31,670 nt of DNA, taken from contig JBDUDK010000059.1 of assembly GCA_040002995.1 (NCBI GenBank), forward strand, positions 1 to 31,670. Direction: 5' to 3'. How positions within the stretch are numbered: position 1 is the stretch's first letter; every line of letters begins with the position of its first letter. The notes under the pieces are model-generated. The model made no database searches and was not told where the DNA came from. It saw nothing but the letters and a program-made list of their open reading frames with translations. Of this stretch, positions 16,945 to 24,232 are shown one piece after another. The DNA comes from JBDUDK01 sp040002995. Lineage in GTDB: Bacteria > Actinomycetota > Acidimicrobiia > Acidimicrobiales > Ilumatobacteraceae. The position numbers and the translations under genes are program-made.

Positions 16945-17988
16945 CGACTCCCTCGCCACGCGCACCGCGTCGTCGACGAGGAGGCTGGCCCTAAGTACGT
17001 CGAGGGCCTCGCGACCGGTCCAGCGATAACCCGACCCGTCGGTCAATGCGGCCACCCAGTCGGCTTGCGCCACCGACCAGGCTGCGCTCCACCGGTGGTC
17101 GACCTCGTAGCACGTGAGGCGACCGCCAGCGGCCACCTCCACCGTCGGACGCTCCGCGGCTCGGCCTTCGCCGGTGTTGATCCAACAGAGGCCGGCGGAC
17201 CCGGTGATCGTGATGCTGGTATCGGCGCTGTATTCATCAGTGAGCACGACGAGTTCGTCGCACAAAGTGCCTTCAACGAGGGCTTGGCCGCCGTCGTCGT
17301 GGTGCCAGGCCACGGCGTACGGAAATCCGGTCCGTCGCCCGTGCACCTCTTGGTCGCCCGAGAGCGCGACCACGCGCGCCACAGGGCCAAACAATGCGAT
17401 CGCGGGCGAGAGGAGGTGCGCGCTGTCATCGAAGAGACTGGGCGCGGCGAAGCGATCCGACCACGGTCCATGCAAGCGCCACGACCAGGCTTCGGCGGGA
17501 ACGTCCCATCCGCAGGAAAGAAGCGAGTTGGCCCATCGCATGTAGATCGACAGGGGAGTACCGATGGTGCCCTCGGTCACGATGCGTTCCGCCAACCGCC
17601 ACGCGGGGGAATTCACCGTGTTTTCAAAGACGCGAAGTGCCACTCCTGCTGCTGCGGCTGCCTCGACGATCCGCTGTCCCGTCGCGAGGTCGCCCGCGAG
17701 CGGCTTTTGCACGGTTACTGCCTTGCCGGCGGCGATGGCGGCCAGCGCGAGTTCGGGTTGCGCGTGCGACGGCACGAGGATCTCGACCGCATCGACACTG
17801 TCGTCGGCGAGCATCTCGGCGAACGAGACCGCCCGGGAACCCGTCTCACCGGCGATGGCCGCCGCTCGGTCACGGTCGACATCACATACGGCGACCACCC
17901 GCACGCGATCCTGCGACAGAGCCTGGTAGCCCCGGAGATGCAGTGTGGAGATCCGCCCGAGGCCGATGACCCCGACCCCAATGCTCAC
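16924..17988 (-). CDS. Gfo/Idh/MocA family oxidoreductase
   Basis: A 354-aa NAD(P)-dependent sugar or cyclitol oxidoreductase. The N-terminal Rossmann motif is VIGLGRISTLHLRGY (8-22). The substrate/cofactor motif EKP is QKP here (QKPLAGDL, 94-101), keeping the Lys. A C-terminal alpha/beta domain follows with His-rich AWHHDDG. Members oxidise or reduce C-OH groups of sugars, inositols and sugar acids. It is divergent from the sugar-acid dehydratase (about 150 bp between starts). The start is GTG, preceded at 6 nt by TAGGAT and no Shine-Dalgarno, so translation is probably leaderless. Which hydroxyl it oxidises is unknown. Confidence 0.9.
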   Translation of the reverse strand: MSIGVGVIGLGRISTLHLRGYQALSQDRVRVVAVCDVDRDRAAAIAGETGSRAVSFAEMLADDSVDAVEILVPSHAQPELALAAIAAGKAVTVQKPLAGDLATGQRIVEAAAAAGVALRVFENTVNSPAWRLAERIVTEGTIGTPLSIYMRWANSLLSCGWDVPAEAWSWRLHGPWSDRFAAPSLFDDSAHLLSPAIALFGPVARVVALSGDQEVHGRRTGFPYAVAWHHDDGGQALVEGTLCDELVVLTDEYSADTSITITGSAGLCWINTGEGRAAERPTVEVAAGGRLTCYEVDHRWSAAWSVAQADWVAALTDGSGYRWTGREALDVLRASLLVDDAVRVARESSGREST

Positions 17989-17994
17989 GGTGCG

Positions 17995-18000
17995 ATCCTA
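17995..18000 (-). promoter_or_regulatory. Candidate -10 element for a leaderless oxidoreductase transcript
   Basis: Read on the minus strand, TAGGAT lies exactly 6 nt before the GTG at 17988, and the 6-nt spacer (CGCACC) contains no Shine-Dalgarno. This matches the leaderless arrangement seen at other genes in the window. Confidence 0.45.
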
Positions 18001-18051
18001 TTTCGAACGCTCGCGATGTAAAAGCGACACTCCAAACCGGCGCATGGGGTG

Positions 18052-18081
18052 TTGACGCTGGCGGATCAGCGCTGGAACGAT
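18052..18081 (+). promoter_or_regulatory. Weak candidate promoter for the dehydratase gene
   Basis: TTGACG (18052-18057) and AACGAT (18076-18081) are 18 bp apart, ahead of the dehydratase. The -35 is good and the -10 poor. The palindrome CAGCGCTG (18067-18074) lies in the spacer and could be an operator core. Confidence 0.3.
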
Positions 18082-18143
18082 AACGACCGTCCAAAAAACG
18101 AGTCACTTCGGCAGAGCCGTGCACCCGGAAAGGAGCGGTGGGG

Positions 18144-19838
18144 TTGATCGAGGCCGGCAAGGACGTCACTGCCTACGCGGATCCGGGATTCAGCGCGTTC
18201 CTCCGCCGGGCGTTCCTCGCGTCGATGGGTTTCGACGACATCGATCTCGATCGGCCGATCATCGGTATCGCCCACACCATCTCCGACTACACGACGTGCC
18301 ATCGCGAAATGCCGGCACTGGTTGATGCCGTGAAGCGGGGCGTCCTTGAGGCCGGTGGCCTCCCGATGGTCTTCCCGGCGATGTCGCTCGGCGAGATTCT
18401 GATCGCTCCTACCACGATGCTCTTCCGCAATCTCCTGGCGATGGAGGTCGAGGAGCTGATACGCGCCCAGCCGATGGACGCGGTCGTCCTCGTGGGAGGC
18501 TGCGACAAGACCCTGCCGGGTCTGCTGCTCGGGGCGATCTCGGCCGACAAACCGATGATCGCCCTCGCGGCAGGGCCGATGATGACAGGGAGCTGGCGGG
18601 GCCAGGACATCGGAGCGTGCACGGACTGCCGAGCGCTCTGGCTGCAGCACCGCGCCGGCGAAATCGATGACGCGGCGCTGGCCGAGAGCCGCGACCGCCT
18701 GGCTCCCACCGGGGGCACGTGCATGGTGATGGGCACCGCGTCGACGATGGCGTTCGTCACCGAAGCACTTGGGCTAAGCCTCGTTGGCACCGCTACGGCC
18801 CCCGCACCTTCAGCCGACCGTTTGCGGGCCGGGGCGCTTACGGGTCGCCGGGCAGTGGCGCTCGCTCGCGAAGATTTGCGCCCATCAGCGATTCTCACGC
18901 CCGCTTCAATAGCCAACGCGGTCGTCACGACGATCGGCATCGGCGGATCAACGAACGCCGTGATTCACATCAGCGCCATCGCTCGACGCGCCGGTCTGGC
19001 CATCGAACTCGATGACGTAGCCGCCCTGTCGGCTCGGACTCCGCTCGTCGTCGACTGCAAGCCCGCCGGCCGCCGGTATCTGCCCGATCTGCACGCCGCA
19101 GGAGGAAGCGCGGCCGTGTTAAAGGTTCTGGCGCCGCTGCTCGACCTTCGTGCGCACACGGTCCACGGCGCCACCCTCGGCGAAGTACTCGCCCCGCTGC
19201 CGGAAGCGGCGTCGTGGCAAGAGATCGTTTTCCCGCTGGATCGTCCGCTCGGTCCGCCCGGAGGCCTCACCGTGCTGCGCGGAAGTCTCGCCCCAGGCGG
19301 CGCGCTATTGAAGCGGAGCGCGGCCAGCGAAGCTCTTCTGCGCCACACAGGACCGGCCGTCGTCTTCGAATCGGTCGACGATCTCGCGGCGCGCATCGAC
19401 GACCCACAGTTGGTCGCGACGGCCGATCACGTCATCGTTCTCCGCAACTGTGGGCCGGTGGGCGCGGGGATGCCCGAAGCGGGTTCGGCGGCTATTCCCC
19501 GCCATCTGGCGTGGGCAGGCGTTCGTGACATGGTTCGGGTAAGCGACGCGAGGATGAGCGGGACCGCCTCTGGCACCGTCGTTCTCCATGTGACCCCGGA
19601 AGCCGCCGTCGGGGGACCGCTTGCCCTTGTACGCGACGGCGATCTGATCGAACTCGACGCCCTGGCCGGGCGGCTCGATCTTCTGGTCGACGACGCGGAG
19701 CTCGAGCGAAGGCGCCGTGACTGGCGTGCTCCAGCGGTCCCGTCACGCGGCTGGAGGCATCTGTACGCGCGACATGTCCTCCCCGCTGATCAGGGCGCCG
19801 ATCTCGATTTTCTGGGGCCGTCGGAGACGGCGGTGTGA
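18144..19838 (+). CDS. IlvD/Edd-family sugar-acid dehydratase (pentonate/hexonate dehydratase-like)
   Basis: A 564-aa Fe-S dehydratase that removes water from a 2,3-dihydroxy acid to give a 2-keto-3-deoxy acid. Three Cys sit at the cluster positions: one in DYTTCHREMP (about 52), one in GGCDKTLPG (about 120) and one in GGTCMVMGTASTM (about 193), as in [2Fe-2S] arabinonate/xylonate dehydratases. GGSTNA, NCGPVGAGMPEAG and VRISDARMSGT-like VRVSDARMSGT follow. The NCGPVGAGMPE and SDARMSGTASGT segments resemble pentonate dehydratases more than dihydroxyacid dehydratase of branched-chain synthesis. AAGGAG ends 8 nt before TTG 18144 and only 2 nt before the in-frame GTG 18138; I chose the TTG, but the GTG is possible. 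It overlaps the next oxidoreductase by 4 bp, so the two are coupled. Confidence 0.9.
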   Translation: MIEAGKDVTAYADPGFSAFLRRAFLASMGFDDIDLDRPIIGIAHTISDYTTCHREMPALVDAVKRGVLEAGGLPMVFPAMSLGEILIAPTTMLFRNLLAMEVEELIRAQPMDAVVLVGGCDKTLPGLLLGAISADKPMIALAAGPMMTGSWRGQDIGACTDCRALWLQHRAGEIDDAALAESRDRLAPTGGTCMVMGTASTMAFVTEALGLSLVGTATAPAPSADRLRAGALTGRRAVALAREDLRPSAILTPASIANAVVTTIGIGGSTNAVIHISAIARRAGLAIELDDVAALSARTPLVVDCKPAGRRYLPDLHAAGGSAAVLKVLAPLLDLRAHTVHGATLGEVLAPLPEAASWQEIVFPLDRPLGPPGGLTVLRGSLAPGGALLKRSAASEALLRHTGPAVVFESVDDLAARIDDPQLVATADHVIVLRNCGPVGAGMPEAGSAAIPRHLAWAGVRDMVRVSDARMSGTASGTVVLHVTPEAAVGGPLALVRDGDLIELDALAGRLDLLVDDAELERRRRDWRAPAVPSRGWRHLYARHVLPADQGADLDFLGPSETAV

Positions 19839-20860
19839 CCCGGGTCGCGTTCATCGGGGGTGGATGGATCGCGTACAGCATCGCCGCGGGAGTGAGGGCA
19901 TACGGCGGGGAACTCAGTGCGGTGGCCGATGTGTCGGAGCGCCGGCGTGAGCAGTGGCGGTCGACCGAGGGGGTGGCGGTCTTCGACGATCACCGCACCA
20001 TGCTCGACGCTACGGGACCCGACGTTGTTTTCGTGCTCACGCCGACGCTTTTCCACGCGGCCCATACGATCGACGCCCTCGACGCCGGCTCGGATGTCGT
20101 CGTCGAGAAACCGATCGCGTCAACGATGGGCGAGGCTCAGGACATGATTCATCGGGCGGCGCGGCTGGGGCGAAGGTTGCTCGTCGATGAGAGTTACGTG
20201 ACGATGCCGAGTCACCTCGTCGCGCTCGGCGCGCTTCAAGCCGGCCTCATAGGCGCGGTTCGATCGGTTCTCCTGACGTTCTTCGGTTGGCGACCGCGTC
20301 CGGAATACGAACAGGGTGTCGCGGCGGCCAATGCGGGCTGGCGGCGCGATGGGCAGTTCGCATGGATCAGCGATCACTTCGTGCATCTCGTCGCCCTCTC
20401 ACGTCTGTTCGCAGGCCATTCCGACGTCGACGGTGTAACGGCACTGGGTGGTCCGACGGAAGCCGAAGTCCGCGGCGCGACCTGGCGCTGCGGCGACGTC
20501 GACGTCGTGTGGCTGCGGGCGAGCCGCGGCGAGGAAGGGGTGTTCGGAACGGTGTCGGGGTTGCATACGACGGTGGTGGGCACGAACGGTCTGCTGACGG
20601 TCCTCGGTGAAGGAGGGTCGTGGGGGGACGGCCGGGGGAGCGAGGCGGTGCGCTTCGGCGACGCTTCGACGCTCGACGCGGTGACCGAACCCGACACGTT
20701 GTGGGTCGCGGACGTCGGCTATTACCCGGCCGCCCATATCAACTCCGTGGCGACCGCGCTGGACGCGCTCCAGGGTCTCCGAGACGGCTATACCGGAAGC
20801 GACGCGCTCGTCGACCTGATTGCCACCCAAGCGCTGATCGAATCGGCCCGCGGTCGGTAG
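19835..20860 (+). CDS. Gfo/Idh/MocA family oxidoreductase (second)
   Basis: A 341-aa NAD(P)-dependent oxidoreductase. The Rossmann start is RVAFIGGGWIA (3-13), the classical EKPIA motif is present (91-95), and a C-terminal Gfo/Idh/MocA alpha/beta domain follows. The start GTG overlaps the dehydratase stop (GTGA), which couples translation and suggests successive steps of one pathway, for example oxidation of a sugar to a lactone or acid before dehydration, or reduction of the product. It is clearly different from the divergent oxidoreductase on the other side of the dehydratase, so they are not recent duplicates. Substrate unknown. Confidence 0.9.
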   Translation: MTRVAFIGGGWIAYSIAAGVRAYGGELSAVADVSERRREQWRSTEGVAVFDDHRTMLDATGPDVVFVLTPTLFHAAHTIDALDAGSDVVVEKPIASTMGEAQDMIHRAARLGRRLLVDESYVTMPSHLVALGALQAGLIGAVRSVLLTFFGWRPRPEYEQGVAAANAGWRRDGQFAWISDHFVHLVALSRLFAGHSDVDGVTALGGPTEAEVRGATWRCGDVDVVWLRASRGEEGVFGTVSGLHTTVVGTNGLLTVLGEGGSWGDGRGSEAVRFGDASTLDAVTEPDTLWVADVGYYPAAHINSVATALDALQGLRDGYTGSDALVDLIATQALIESARGR

Positions 20861-20869
20861 CGGATCGCC

Positions 20870-21979
20870 TCATTCGAACAAGTCGGATTCAGGCTCGCGA
20901 GGGGGTTGCGCTCGCACGAAGTGCTCGAAGCCCATCATGTCCTCGAGCATCCATCTCGGGATCATCTCGGGTTCGATCGGATATTGACTGCGATGGGCGG
21001 CGATGGCGGCGATCTTGCGATCGATGACACCACGCACGTCGATGACCGTCGTCGCCCCCGGCCGTGAGTCGCCGAGGGCAGCGGCCGGATCGGTGCCCGC
21101 AGTGGCTTCGGCCGCCCCCCGACTGCCCCACAGAGCGGGGCGTTGCCGCGTGAACACGAGGCACGTGACCGCCTCGACCGCGGTCACTTGGGCGGTCCGC
21201 GGGCTGCGCTGGGCAATGGCAATCTCCCCGAAAAATTCGCCGGGGCCGGAACGGCGGAGGGTTGTGCGAGTCCCGTCGGACCGAATCTGGCTGACCTCGA
21301 CCACACCCGTGAGAATGAGATACAACGCGTCGGCGGCCTCACCTTGCTCGACGATGGACACGCCAGGGGGAAACCACCCCACGTCGATGTGATCGTCGGC
21401 GTAGCCAAGCGCGGTGCTTTCCTGCGCGAACAGAGAAAACACGCGGGCGAAGTTGGCGGCGCCTTTGAAGTGGTCGTGCAGCGCGGTGAGCCACTCCGCT
21501 AACCGCTCGACGAGAAGGAGCCGGCTGCGCGGAAAGTATGAGTGGTACAGACGGCCCTTAGCCCATGTCGCGCAGGCCGCACTGGTAACGCTGCCGATAG
21601 TGACGTGGTCAGGATGCCCATACGCGCCATCGGGACCGAACGTCACGACGACATCGGGGCCGAAGTCGTCAAGTACGCCGCCCACTTCATCGACCAATGA
21701 ACCGCGATCGAGTCCCGCGAGCGTTCCGTCGATATGGTCGAAGAAGGTGACGTGTTGGACGCCGAGACGGGCGCAGGCCTCGCGCAGTTCGGCCTCGCGG
21801 ACCGTGCCAAGAGAGCTGCGAGTGGCCACGGAAGCGTCGCGGATTTGGCCCGCCTCGCCGCGCGTGGCGCATACGACCATCGCCTCGGCACCGGCCTGCA
21901 CGTACTTCGCCAACGTCCCGCCGACGCAGAAGACCTCATCGTCGGGATGCGCGAACACTCCCAGTATGCGATGCCCCAC
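20870..21979 (-). CDS. PIG-L (LmbE) deacetylase with inserted cyclic-nucleotide-binding domain
   Basis: A 369-aa protein made of two nested domains. Residues 4-170 are a PIG-L metal-dependent N-acetyl deacetylase core with zinc motif AHPDDE (10-15) and second motif GHPDH (121-125), so the metal ligands and catalytic Asp are intact. Residues about 178-282 are a cyclic-nucleotide-binding domain: GEAADALYLILTGVVEV strand region, then phosphate-binding cassette FFGEIAIAQRSPRTAQV (249-265), with the conserved Glu 252 and Arg 261. The usual PIG-L C-terminal helix region resumes at about 318-355 (IDRKIAAIAAHRSQY). Deacetylation of a small N-acetyl sugar or amine could thus be gated by cAMP or cGMP. 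GTG start, no good RBS; TACGAT lies 8 nt upstream. It converges on the oxidoreductase with a 9-bp gap. Confidence 0.85.
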   Translation of the reverse strand: MGHRILGVFAHPDDEVFCVGGTLAKYVQAGAEAMVVCATRGEAGQIRDASVATRSSLGTVREAELREACARLGVQHVTFFDHIDGTLAGLDRGSLVDEVGGVLDDFGPDVVVTFGPDGAYGHPDHVTIGSVTSAACATWAKGRLYHSYFPRSRLLLVERLAEWLTALHDHFKGAANFARVFSLFAQESTALGYADDHIDVGWFPPGVSIVEQGEAADALYLILTGVVEVSQIRSDGTRTTLRRSGPGEFFGEIAIAQRSPRTAQVTAVEAVTCLVFTRQRPALWGSRGAAEATAGTDPAAALGDSRPGATTVIDVRGVIDRKIAAIAAHRSQYPIEPEMIPRWMLEDMMGFEHFVRAQPPREPESDLFE

Positions 21980-22000
21980 CGATTCGGATCGTAGGCGATG

Positions 22001-22195
22001 TCAGGCGGCGATCATTTCGATGAGGATCGCGCGCACTCGGCTCGCCGCGAAACGGACCCGGTCCGCGCGCAACAACGCCACGACGCGACTTTCGGCCGCG
22101 ATCCGCGCGTCGTCGAACGAGGTGGCGAGCACCGTGACCGTGTGGCCATAGGTGGTGCTGACGCGGTACATGCACTCGGTCGTGGCCGTGTCCAT
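22001..22195 (-). CDS. Small hypothetical protein (64 aa)
   Basis: ATG 22195 is preceded by GGAGGG at 7 nt, one of the best ribosome-binding sites in the window, which supports a real gene despite its size. The product is polar to amphipathic with no signal peptide or membrane segment. It contains a likely beta strand (GHTVTVLATS) followed by an Arg/Ala-rich helical half (DDARIAAESRVVALLRADRVRF). The frame stays open upstream, but that part is unlike coding sequence. I recognise no family. It lies 21 bp upstream of the PIG-L gene and 112 bp downstream of the transglutaminase gene on the same strand, so co-transcription with the deacetylase is possible. Confidence 0.6.
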   Translation of the reverse strand: MDTATTECMYRVSTTYGHTVTVLATSFDDARIAAESRVVALLRADRVRFAASRVRAILIEMIAA

Positions 22196-22307
22196 CACAC
22201 GCCCTCCTACCCTCCGCCGTTGGTCTGTAACCCGGCAGTGTGACGAAAGAGCGTGTCTTCCGCTATGGGGCTGGCCCCCCGCCGTGGCATTTGTTCGGCT
22301 GTGTTTT

Positions 22308-23159
22308 TCAGCCTGGGGTCTCGTCGGCCCAAACAACCATCGAATCAAGCTCGACCTTGCCGAACGTCGACACCATGGCTACGTCGAGGGCGTCACGGCC
22401 TCGTCCGATCAACACGCGTCCCACCCGCCGTGCCCCGTTCCGAGGATCGAACGTCCACCAGCGCCCCCCGAGGAACACCTCCATCCAGGCACAGAAGTCC
22501 ATCGCTAGATCGGTCGCCGGTACGGCGATATCGGGGAGATAGCCGAACGCGTAGCGCGCGGGGATGCTGAGCGCGCGGCACAACGCCACGCCGAGGTGCG
22601 CGAAGTCCCGGCAGACCCCGGCGCGCGATGCCAAGACATCGACGGCCGTGGCAGTGGGCGACGTGCTGCCGTAGCCGAACGTCACCTCGTTGTGGACCCA
22701 GTCGGAGATCGCCTGAACCCGTCCCCAGCCCTGTGGCATGGTGCCGAACAGTTCCCACGCGAAGTCGCCGAGTTCGTCCGAAGGACAGAAGCGGCTCGGC
22801 AACGTGTACGAGAGCACGGAGTCCGGCAGCCATTCCGGTTCGACCTCGACCGCGTCGGTATCGATGGCGTCGGGCTCAGCGGATACCTGCACCCTTGCAT
22901 CGAAACGGATAACAGATTGGCCCGCAGGCAAGGTGAGCCGGCGGCACACGTTTCCGAGTCCGTCGACGTACACCCGGGAAGTCGCGGTCGTTTGTTCGTC
23001 CCAGGATGCGTCGGCTACGTAGAAGTCACCGTCGGGGCGGGGTTCGACCTGCAGCACCGCGTGCGTGGGCATGGTCGCCCGCTGCACGAACTCACACCCC
23101 ACGCGAACCAGCACGCTGCGAACCGTAAAGGGCGGCGGTTGCGTTCGGATCGGCCCCAC
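22308..23159 (-). CDS. Transglutaminase-like cysteine protease-fold protein
   Basis: A protein of about 283 aa with an N-terminal strand-rich domain of the bacterial transglutaminase N type (VGCEFVQRA to about residue 120) and a transglutaminase-like core. The nucleophile is clear in AGVCRDFAHLG (Cys about 183), as is the Asp segment GGRWWTFDPRNG (Asp about 238). At the position where a catalytic His often precedes the strand, the sequence is MDFCAWMEVFL, with Cys about 223 instead. No signal peptide. The likely role is peptide-bond hydrolysis or amide transfer in the cytosol, with substrate unknown. The start is uncertain: GTG 23159 or TTG 23162 right after the small upstream gene's stop, or GTG 23114, where family similarity begins. 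Confidence 0.82.
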   Translation of the reverse strand: MGPIRTQPPPFTVRSVLVRVGCEFVQRATMPTHAVLQVEPRPDGDFYVADASWDEQTTATSRVYVDGLGNVCRRLTLPAGQSVIRFDARVQVSAEPDAIDTDAVEVEPEWLPDSVLSYTLPSRFCPSDELGDFAWELFGTMPQGWGRVQAISDWVHNEVTFGYGSTSPTATAVDVLASRAGVCRDFAHLGVALCRALSIPARYAFGYLPDIAVPATDLAMDFCAWMEVFLGGRWWTFDPRNGARRVGRVLIGRGRDALDVAMVSTFGKVELDSMVVWADETPG

Positions 23160-23165
23160 CAACGA

Positions 23166-23243
23166 TTAGACCCTGCGCCGCATCAACATCACGACGATGA
23201 TGATGAGCAGGATCACGACGACAGTTCCTACTCCGATGTACAC
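23166..23243 (-). CDS. 25-residue single-span membrane peptide
   Basis: A very small ORF with a strong AAGGAG 7 nt before its GTG. The product starts MYIGVGTVVVILL, continues as a single hydrophobic helix of Ile/Val/Leu/Met and ends in the positive tail MRRRV, so a single-pass membrane peptide with the C-terminus inside is expected. The stop codon lies 3-7 bp from the possible starts of the transglutaminase-like gene, so it may be the first gene of that operon, or its translation may help load ribosomes on the next gene. I know of similar unnamed tiny hydrophobic proteins in actinobacteria but cannot name a family. Confidence 0.6.
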   Translation of the reverse strand: MYIGVGTVVVILLIIIVVMLMRRRV

Positions 23244-23325
23244 GGTGGGCTCCTTGTGTCGGGGGCTGTTCCGCTCCTGACTTCCCGGCAAGCGTGCTCT
23301 CCATACTAGAGTCTTTGGGCTTCGC

Positions 23326-23331
23326 TATCTT
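23326..23331 (+). promoter_or_regulatory. Candidate -10 element upstream of the SGNH lipoprotein gene
   Basis: TATCTT lies 9 nt before the GTG at 23341. The spacer has no Shine-Dalgarno, so the mRNA may be leaderless or have a one-to-three-base leader. No good -35 is seen. Confidence 0.35.
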
Positions 23332-23340
23332 GCGGCGCGC

Positions 23341-24228
23341 GTGTTCTGCTCCCCGCGGCCCCCCGCGACCCAGCTACTTGCGGCCCTTCTCGTCGCCTGC
23401 CTCGCCGCATGTGCGTCGAGCGGACCGGTCAGCAGTTCTTCGGGGAGCGCGTCAACCACGACAACAACGACGGCCCTCGTGACCGACACCACCGCGGGCA
23501 CGATGGTCGAGACAGTGACGAGCGAGGCCACTGTGCCGATCACTGCGCCACCGACGACTGGGCCACCGATCGCCAGAGTGCTCCTCGTCGGCGATTCCAC
23601 GCTTCTCGCCGTCAGCAAGTACGCTGCCCTCGACGCGTTTCGGGGATTCGACGCTGACTACGAGGCCGCGTCGTGCCGGACACTCGGTGTGCCATCGTGC
23701 GGAGACCCGCCTCGGCCGCCCAACAGCGTCGAGACCATCAAGTCCTCGGCCGGTGTTTTCGATGATGTGGTGATCATGGCGGGCTATGACGAGTGGTGGA
23801 CGACCTTTCCCGAGAGCTTCGGCCAGGTGGTCGCGGCGGCACGCGCCAAGGGCGCCCGTCGGATCATCTGGCTGACGTATCGGGAGGGTGTCACGTACCG
23901 CCTCCCCGACGAGCGGGGTGGAAGTGAGGCGTACCTGAAGAACAACGCCACGATTAGGGAGATGGCCGCGTCGGGCTTCTATCCCGATCTGGTAATCGCG
24001 GACTGGAATGGTTACACGACGAACGTTCCGACGTGGTTGGCAAGAGACGGTATCCACCTGAATCGCACTGGCGCATACGGCGTCGCGGATTACATCTCGA
24101 GGGTCGTGGCCCACACATCGGGTCGCGCGTGTCCGTTGCCGAGAGAAGCAGGTGGCACCGTTGAACCGCTCTGCCCCAACCCCGACGCGACGGGCCCGCC
24201 GGCCGACGTCGTCTCGCTCTACGGTTAG
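23341..24228 (+). CDS. SGNH/GDSL-type hydrolase-like lipoprotein
   Basis: A 295-aa exported lipoprotein. The N-terminus has a hydrophobic stretch and lipobox LAAC with Cys 24, followed by a Ser/Thr-rich linker to about residue 75. The mature domain starts with strand RVLLVGDST (nucleophile Ser 86) and ends with DGIHLNRTG (Asp 236, His 239), the block I and block V motifs of SGNH hydrolases. The block III Asn is not seen; the corresponding place reads MAGYDEWW. The pattern resembles SGNH domains that accompany acyltransferase-3 proteins and modify cell-surface polysaccharides. Probable role: deacylation or acyl transfer on envelope glycans. GTG start. The next gene begins about 5 bp after its stop. 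Confidence 0.75.
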   Translation: MFCSPRPPATQLLAALLVACLAACASSGPVSSSSGSASTTTTTTALVTDTTAGTMVETVTSEATVPITAPPTTGPPIARVLLVGDSTLLAVSKYAALDAFRGFDADYEAASCRTLGVPSCGDPPRPPNSVETIKSSAGVFDDVVIMAGYDEWWTTFPESFGQVVAAARAKGARRIIWLTYREGVTYRLPDERGGSEAYLKNNATIREMAASGFYPDLVIADWNGYTTNVPTWLARDGIHLNRTGAYGVADYISRVVAHTSGRACPLPREAGGTVEPLCPNPDATGPPADVVSLYG

Positions 24229-24232
24229 GGAG

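Noticed and set aside
17065..18021. Long open frame on the plus strand opposite the oxidoreductase gene
   Set aside because: Antisense to a clear Gfo/Idh/MocA gene; product is Arg/Gly/Asp-rich with no family pattern, as expected for a shadow frame in GC-rich DNA.
22297..22313. GGCTG-N7-CAGCC hairpin at the end of the transglutaminase gene
   Set aside because: Only a 5-bp stem overlapping the stop codon; too weak to call a terminator.
22240..22542. Plus-strand frame starting in the gap after the transglutaminase gene
   Set aside because: Mostly antisense to the transglutaminase coding region, no RBS, no domain pattern.
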